Positions 8,790 to 12,500 of a stretch of DNA of 12,500 nt are shown in pieces. Where the stretch lies: contig CM060327.1 of the NCBI GenBank assembly GCA_030674155.1, positions 21,737,969 to 21,750,468 of the forward strand, written 5' to 3'. Below the pieces are notes generated by a model. The model ran no database searches and had not been told where the DNA came from. It saw only the letters and a list, made by a program, of their open reading frames with translations. The DNA is from Stramonita haemastoma (taxonomy: Eukaryota; Mollusca; Gastropoda; Neogastropoda; Muricidae). Each line of letters opens with the position of its first letter. Position 1 is the stretch's first letter. The position numbers and the translations under genes were made by a program.

Positions 8790-8941
8790 GTTGTTATGTG
8801 AAGGCACACGTTGAAAGCATCCAAGATGGTGACGATAGACATTTTCGGTAGAACTGTGTATGTTCTGCTGGCATTAAAGAACTCGGAACCGAGCGTGGAT
8901 TGGACAGCGGTGACTATGACAAGTTTTAAGAGTTCACTATG
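8790..8941 (+). CDS. Candidate first coding exon of an unknown protein
   Basis: A T-rich tract and TGATTGCAG form a splice acceptor (AG at 8788-8789), with a possible branch site CTCTAAT about 30 bases upstream. A strong donor, ATG followed by GTGAGT, has its GT at 8942-8943, giving a 152-bp internal exon. Within it ATG at 8826 opens a frame of 38 codons plus two bases to the donor; the encoded peptide begins MVTIDIFGRTVYVLLALKNS and continues with EPSVDWTAVTM. In-frame TGA at 8799 precedes the ATG, and the other two frames are closed, so if coding this exon holds the start codon after a short 5' UTR part. I do not recognise the protein. If unspliced, the frame stops at TGA right after the donor. 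No matching downstream exon in phase was found here: the acceptor-like site near 10517 gives a stop after three codons. It may be a real exon with long introns full of microsatellites, or a chance pairing of good splice sites. Confidence 0.35.
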
Positions 8942-8999
8942 GTGAGTGGGTACAATTATGGGGCTATTGGTGTTTGCAATAGAAATTTGTTTGCTTTTG

Positions 9000-9130
9000 C
9001 TTTTGTTTTGTCTTGTTTCATCTTGTTGTTCTCGGTGTTGCTGTTGTTGTTGTTTTGTTATTGTTTCAGCCACTGATGTTGTTGTTGTTGTTGTTGCTGC
9101 TGTTGATAATGTTGCTGTTGTTTTTCTTTT
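9000..9130. repeat. TTG / TTGC triplet repeat, impure
   Basis: GTTGTT and GCTGTTG words dominate, with a clean run near 9078-9105. Frames are Val/Leu/Cys-rich and follow the repeat. If the exon at 8790-8941 is real, this lies in the following intron. Confidence 0.85.
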
Positions 9131-9173
9131 ATATTTGCTTGCTTGTTTGTTTTTGTACTTTATTTGTTGCTTT

Positions 9174-9285
9174 CTTCCTCCTCCTCCTCCTTCTCCTTCT
9201 CCTCCTCCTCCTCCTCCTCCTCTTCTTCTTCTTCTTCTTCTTCTTCTTCTTCTTCTTCTTCTTCTTCTTCTTCTTCTTCTTCTTT
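9174..9285. repeat. CTC then CTT triplet microsatellite
   Basis: TCC/CTC units at about 9176-9220 switch cleanly to CTT units at about 9221-9283, the reverse order of the TTC to TCC switch at 2529-2640. The minus strand is homopurine (GAA/GGA). Poly-Ser, poly-Leu, poly-Phe and poly-Glu frames are artefacts. Confidence 0.97.
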
Positions 9286-9480
9286 TTTAAATTCTTCTTC
9301 AAATTCTTCAAATTCGTTTTCTTCAAATGTTTCTTTCGAATTCTTCAAATTCGTCTCCAGATTCTTCAACTTATTCCCATTCAAATTCTTCAAATCTTCA
9401 AATTCTTGTTCTTGTTCTCGTTCTTCTTCTTTTTCTTCTGTAAATTCTTCTTCTTCTTCAAATTCTTTAATTAAAAAAAG
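9286..9480. repeat. AAATTCTTC minisatellite-like repeat
   Basis: AAATTCTTC and ATTCTTCAAATTC words recur at least eight times between 9288 and 9475, with CAAAT, CGAAT and CAGAT variants. It looks like a TTC array in which AAA was inserted and then co-amplified. The minus-strand frame at 9160-9525 reads Glu/Phe/Lys/Asn-rich peptide across it; the open frame is explained by the lack of T-rich stops on that strand and no domain is seen. Confidence 0.8.
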
Positions 9481-9615
9481 AGTCTTCGTTTTCCTCTTCT
9501 TTTCCTTTCTCTCTTCCGTCGTCATTTTCTCATCCTTCTCCTCTTCGTCGTCATTCTTCTCATCGTCCTCCTCCTCCTCCTCCTCCTCCTCCCTCTCTAC
9601 TTCCTCCTTCTCTAA
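9481..9615. repeat. Impure TCC / TCG / TTC pyrimidine repeat
   Basis: TTC and TCG words pass into a clean TCC run at about 9567-9592. It continues the pyrimidine-rich plus-strand domain that begins at 9174. Confidence 0.8.
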
Positions 9616-9960
9616 CTTTTTACTTCCTCTTCATCTTTTTACGTCTCTGATTTCTCCATAGTTTCGTTTTTGTGTTTACTTTTTCATCAGTCTATTTCTC
9701 AGAAAGTTTTAAATACTGCTCAAAATAGCCATTGCCCTACAAGCATGGCCTGGGGGTACTCCAGATCTAGAATCATCTTGTGTAACCCAAGTCGTTCGGA
9801 AGCTTTTAGAAAATGAGCTAAAACATTCCAAATGAAAGCAGAAGTCTGCTCGGAGGCATATAATGCTCCGCCCGCTGTCTGTCGCTTCGTCATACATTTC
9901 CAATGTTACGAGCAAAAGCTACAAGAGTTTGGTTATCATAGCTTTTTTTTTCGTAACTGC
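9616..9960. other. Unique stretch, no gene recognised
   Basis: A minus-strand open frame of 68 codons (9709-9915) covers most of the complex sequence. It has no recognised domain, no clear splice sites and no promoter elements. It might be part of an uncharacterised dispersed repeat. No other feature seen. Confidence 0.35.
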
Positions 9961-10199
9961 TGGTGTTAATGTTGCTGTTATGATGACTGTGGAAACATAA
10001 TGACAGCAGCAACATGAACGACAGTAGTTATAAGCAAGCTACAGAGTAATAACAGCAACAACGACGATAATAGTATAATGACAGCAGAATAATCAACAGC
10101 AGTTACAAACAAAACTATAAGAACAATAACAGCAAACACACACACACATACACACACATGCGCGGCGCATACACACACGCACGCACGCAGGCACACACG

Positions 10200-10262
<63 letters not shown>

Positions 10263-10273
10263 TCACTCACTCA
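9961..10273. repeat. Impure CAG/CAA/TAA triplets leading into a CA microsatellite
   Basis: ACAGCAG, ACAACAA and AATAACAGC words occupy about 9961-10130, then CA repeats with ATA, GCG and CACG interruptions to 10200. A clean CA run follows at about 10204-10258 and ends with four CACT units (10256-10273). The minus-strand Cys-Val frame is an artefact. Confidence 0.93.
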
Positions 10274-10686
10274 TCTAAGGTCACAAAGTGGGGATATTTC
10301 CTAAAGGCAAAATTCTTGAGATAGCGACATTTTGTGGGGTGTTTTTTTTTTTTTTTAGAAAATCACTTTATGTCAATAATGTTAATCTCAAACTCACACA
10401 CGCCAAACGAAAGTCAAATTAACGAAATGAATGTCAATCTGCCTGTTGTGTTATTTCAAGGATGCTTTTAATAAAATACATTTTTATTTTTATCAAACAT
10501 CCTTCTCTCTCTGCCCAGCATCATTGGGTGATTATTCCTGTCGATCAGATTTGCCTACACAAAACTTTAATGAGACTGCATACGGTATCTTCTTGTCATT
10601 TTTTGCGTAATTTCTATGCTGAAACCTCTTGCGCAATTTTTTGTCGACAGTTTGGGTGTTTATCTTATTTACCAATGTTGTTGCTG
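10274..10686. other. Unique stretch, no gene recognised
   Basis: A T14 run lies near 10342-10355. A pyrimidine tract and CCCAG at about 10500-10518 resemble a splice acceptor and a frame is open downstream, but it is Cys/His/Leu-rich, without a recognised domain, and runs directly into the GGT repeat. It does not fit the phase of the exon at 8790-8941. Confidence 0.4.
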
Positions 10687-10765
10687 AGGTGGTGGTGGTG
10701 GTGGTGTGTGGTGGTGGTGGTGGTGGTGGTGGTGGTGGTGGTGGTGTGGTGGTGGTGGTGTGTAA
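10687..10765. repeat. GGT triplet repeat (G-rich plus strand)
   Basis: GGT units run from about 10688 to 10760 with GTGTG interruptions near 10706 and 10745. Regularly spaced GG pairs could form two-tetrad G-quadruplexes on the plus strand; that is inferred from the motif only. Translations are poly-Val, poly-Gly or Trp-rich. Confidence 0.95.
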
Positions 10766-10769
10766 CTGT

Positions 10770-10952
10770 GCTGTAGTGCTGTTAGTGTTGATGAGTGCTT
10801 GCTCGAGTTGCTACTGCTGCTTCTGCTGCTGCTATTGCTGCTTCTGCTGCTGCTGATGCTGATGCTTCTGCTGTCGCTGTTGCTGCTATTGCGGTTGCTG
10901 CTGTTGCTGTTTTTGCTGTTGCTGTTGCTGTTGATGCTGTTGCTGCTGATAT
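10770..10952. repeat. CTG / TTG / CTA mixed triplet repeat
   Basis: GCTGCTTCTGCTGCTGC-type words with GAT, GTC and TTG variants keep a strict 3-bp period for most of 180 bp. One frame reads as an Ala/Val/Asp-rich peptide (10795 onward). With no splice signals and a period equal to the codon size, the open frame is expected by chance. Confidence 0.9.
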
Positions 10953-11017
10953 TCCTGTTTTACTGTTTCTAAGCCAGCTATCATTCAGTTGTTGCTGCTT
11001 TTATTTAGCTAGAGTAG

Positions 11018-11018
11018 A

Positions 11019-11112
<94 letters not shown>
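11018..11112. repeat. CA microsatellite with internal CACG block
   Basis: CA repeats flank about five GCAC units (about 11053-11073). The array ends in a CG-rich word, TCGCGCTCGCGCCC (about 11113-11126). Alternating purine-pyrimidine sequence with CG steps could adopt Z-DNA; inferred from sequence alone. Confidence 0.95.
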
Positions 11113-11114
<2 letters not shown>

Positions 11115-11126
11115 GCGCTCGCGCCC

Positions 11127-11330
11127 ATGAGAGAGACACAGAGACAGAGACAGAAACAGACAGACAGACAGACAGACAGAGACAGATTGCCAGACACACA
11201 GAGACAGACTGCCAGACACACAGAGACAGACTGCCAGACAGACAGAGGCAGTGAGACACAGCGAAAGAGAGAGGGGGGGACAGAGACAGAGAAAGACAAA
11301 GAAAGACGAATACAGGACAGGAGACAGAGT
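11127..11330. repeat. GACA repeat with a nested 22-bp tandem repeat
   Basis: GACA/GAGACA words fill the stretch, with about five clean GACA units near 11158-11180. Inside it a 22-bp unit beginning GCCAGACACACAGAGACAGA starts at 11189 and 11211, with a third partial copy from 11233. A Gln/Thr/Asp/Arg-rich frame from 11127 to 11957 only strings together successive repeats. Confidence 0.9.
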
Positions 11331-11347
11331 GCCAGAACATGCATTTT

Positions 11348-11350
<3 letters not shown>

Positions 11351-11402
<52 letters not shown>

Positions 11403-11462
11403 ACAACACAACACAACACAACACAATACACACACACACCACACCACAACACACACACCACA

Positions 11463-11544
<82 letters not shown>

Positions 11545-11590
11545 CATACACATACACACACACACCACCTACCCACCCACCCACCCAACG
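11351..11590. repeat. CA microsatellite, interrupted, ending in CCCA units
   Basis: Clean CA at about 11351-11400, then ACACA/CACAA and ACCACA variants to 11460, then a long clean CA run at about 11463-11543. Four CCCA units follow at about 11573-11586. His-Thr and Cys-Val frames are artefacts. Confidence 0.96.
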
Positions 11591-11702
11591 TGTGGCTGGC
11601 TTTCAAAGTAAATTAAGCCTCTTCAGCTTCTTTTTTTTCTCGTTTTTTGTTCCTCCACCACTACCACCACCACCCTTACCCACACCCACACCCTTACTCA
11701 CC

Positions 11703-11880
<178 letters not shown>

Positions 11881-12010
11881 TCTTTTCCTCTGTCGTGTCC
11901 TTTCTTTTTTTTTTATCTATCTTTTATCTTTATTTTTTTGTGATGGCCTTGATGTAAAAAATACGTATTGTTTATCTTGTTTTTGAAATAATTTGATGAG
12001 CAACTACTTG
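11881..12010 (+). mobile_element. Second copy of the retroelement 3' tail, decayed
   Basis: ATCTTTTATCTTTAT, then GGCCTTGATGTAAAAAA (about 11945-11961), the perfect 10-bp palindrome AATACGTATT (11960-11969) and TTTATCTTG line up in order with 7910-7982, which has TATCTTTTTATCTTGATG, GATGTAAAAAAG, a different palindrome and TTATCT. The ATTATCCTCGA word is not preserved here. No head or coding part is visible. Confidence 0.5.
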
Positions 12011-12046
12011 CTTACTCTCATCTCTCTCTGAAACTAAAATTTTGAT

Positions 12047-12235
12047 CTTGATCTCTCTCTCTCTCCTCTCTCTTTTCTCTCCTCTCTCCTCGTCTCTCTC
12101 TCCTCTCCATCGCCCCCTCTCGCTACCACACTCCGTCACATCCCCTCCACTCTCCTCCTCACCCTCACCACTCTCCTCTCTCCTCTCCTCCTCACTCACT
12201 CTTTCTCCACCACTCTCTCTCTCTCCTCCACCTCT
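12047..12235. repeat. CT / CTCC pyrimidine tract
   Basis: CT dinucleotides (about 12049-12066) become mixed CTCC, CTCAC and CCAC words to 12235. The plus strand is almost free of G. Frames are Ser/Leu/Pro-rich and artefactual. Confidence 0.9.
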
Positions 12236-12435
12236 GATTTCAAGGTCCTCCTCCTCGTCTTGCCACCAACACCACCACCACGGACACCACCACCTTCGCT
12301 ACCACTACTACCGTCAGCATCACCACTACCACCACCACCACCACCACCACCAGTCTGCGTCCTCTTCCTCCTCCACCTCCACCACCTCCACCTTCTTCCT
12401 CCACCACCTCCTCCTCCTCCTTCCACCCTGTGACT
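12236..12435. repeat. CAC / CTC triplet repeat
   Basis: ACC/CAC units, clean at about 12329-12351, are interspersed with ACT, TCG and GAC variants, then CTC/CAC units to 12425. The remaining 12436-12500 is unique with nothing recognised. Confidence 0.9.
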
Positions 12436-12500
12436 CGGATGATGCTCATCAAACGTAGGGGAAGGCTATAATGGAATACTTTACCAAACAGTCAGCCACC

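Noticed and set aside
9160..9525. 121-codon minus-strand Glu/Lys/Asn/Phe-rich frame that resembles an acidic coiled-coil protein
   Set aside because: Its Glu run is the GAA array and the remainder is the AAATTCTTC repeat; no start context, splice signal or domain supports a gene.
10500..10686. Possible downstream exon after the CCCAG acceptor near 10517
   Set aside because: In the phase left by the 8790-8941 exon it stops after three codons, and the open frame has no recognisable content before the GGT repeat.

Overview
The window looks like gene-poor nuclear DNA from an animal, most probably a marine gastropod mollusc. This rests on dispersed tRNA-derived SINE copies whose core (a TTCGGAT loop followed by a GAGGTCCC-type motif) I recall as widespread in molluscan genomes, and on an extreme density of di-, tri-, tetra- and pentanucleotide repeats. 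The species call is inference. I see no bacterial operon structure, CRISPR array, rRNA gene, intact tRNA gene, transposase or reverse transcriptase. Nearly all long open frames are translations of simple repeats (poly-Ser/Leu/Phe from TTC, His-Thr/Cys-Val from CA, Cys-Leu-Ser-Val from TCTG, Glu/Arg from GA) and are not genes.

Layout. 1-136: GA/GACA repeat. 275-705: decayed TTGCC pentanucleotide array. 706-1640: unique DNA without a gene. 1641-1957: plus-strand SINE with A/B boxes, core and 3' tail. 1958-2500: A-rich spacer. 2500-2645: TTC/TCC tract. 2940-3037: TA and GACA repeats. 3038-3884: unique, then T/G-rich. 3885-4044: ATTGT pentanucleotide array, which is the 3' tail of a minus-strand SINE at 4045-4285. 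4798-4873: TCTG. 5040-5258: second minus-strand SINE. 5335-6250: decayed minisatellite with a unit of about 45 bp. 6540-7880: a CT, then GA/GACA, then TCTG/CT block with purine strand switches. 7884-8035: retroelement 3' tail ending in TTGCC repeats. 8575-8690: fragment of a different SINE. 8790-8941: the one good protein-coding exon candidate. 9000-9615: TTG, CTC/CTT and AAATTCTTC repeats. 9961-10273: CAA/CAG then CA repeats. 10687-10952: GGT then CTG-type triplets. 11018-11545: CA, GACA and CA. 11700-12010: CT tract plus another copy of the retroelement tail. 12047-12430: CT and CAC/CTC triplets.

The main logic of the region is retroposon insertion plus microsatellite growth. Two arrays start at the 3' end of a retroelement copy, and two copies of a retroelement tail have a CT tract ending about 70 bp upstream. 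I found no convincing new functional system. The points most worth checking are the exon at 8790-8941, the paired base changes in a SINE core stem-loop, the shared palindromic 3' tail, and the minisatellite.
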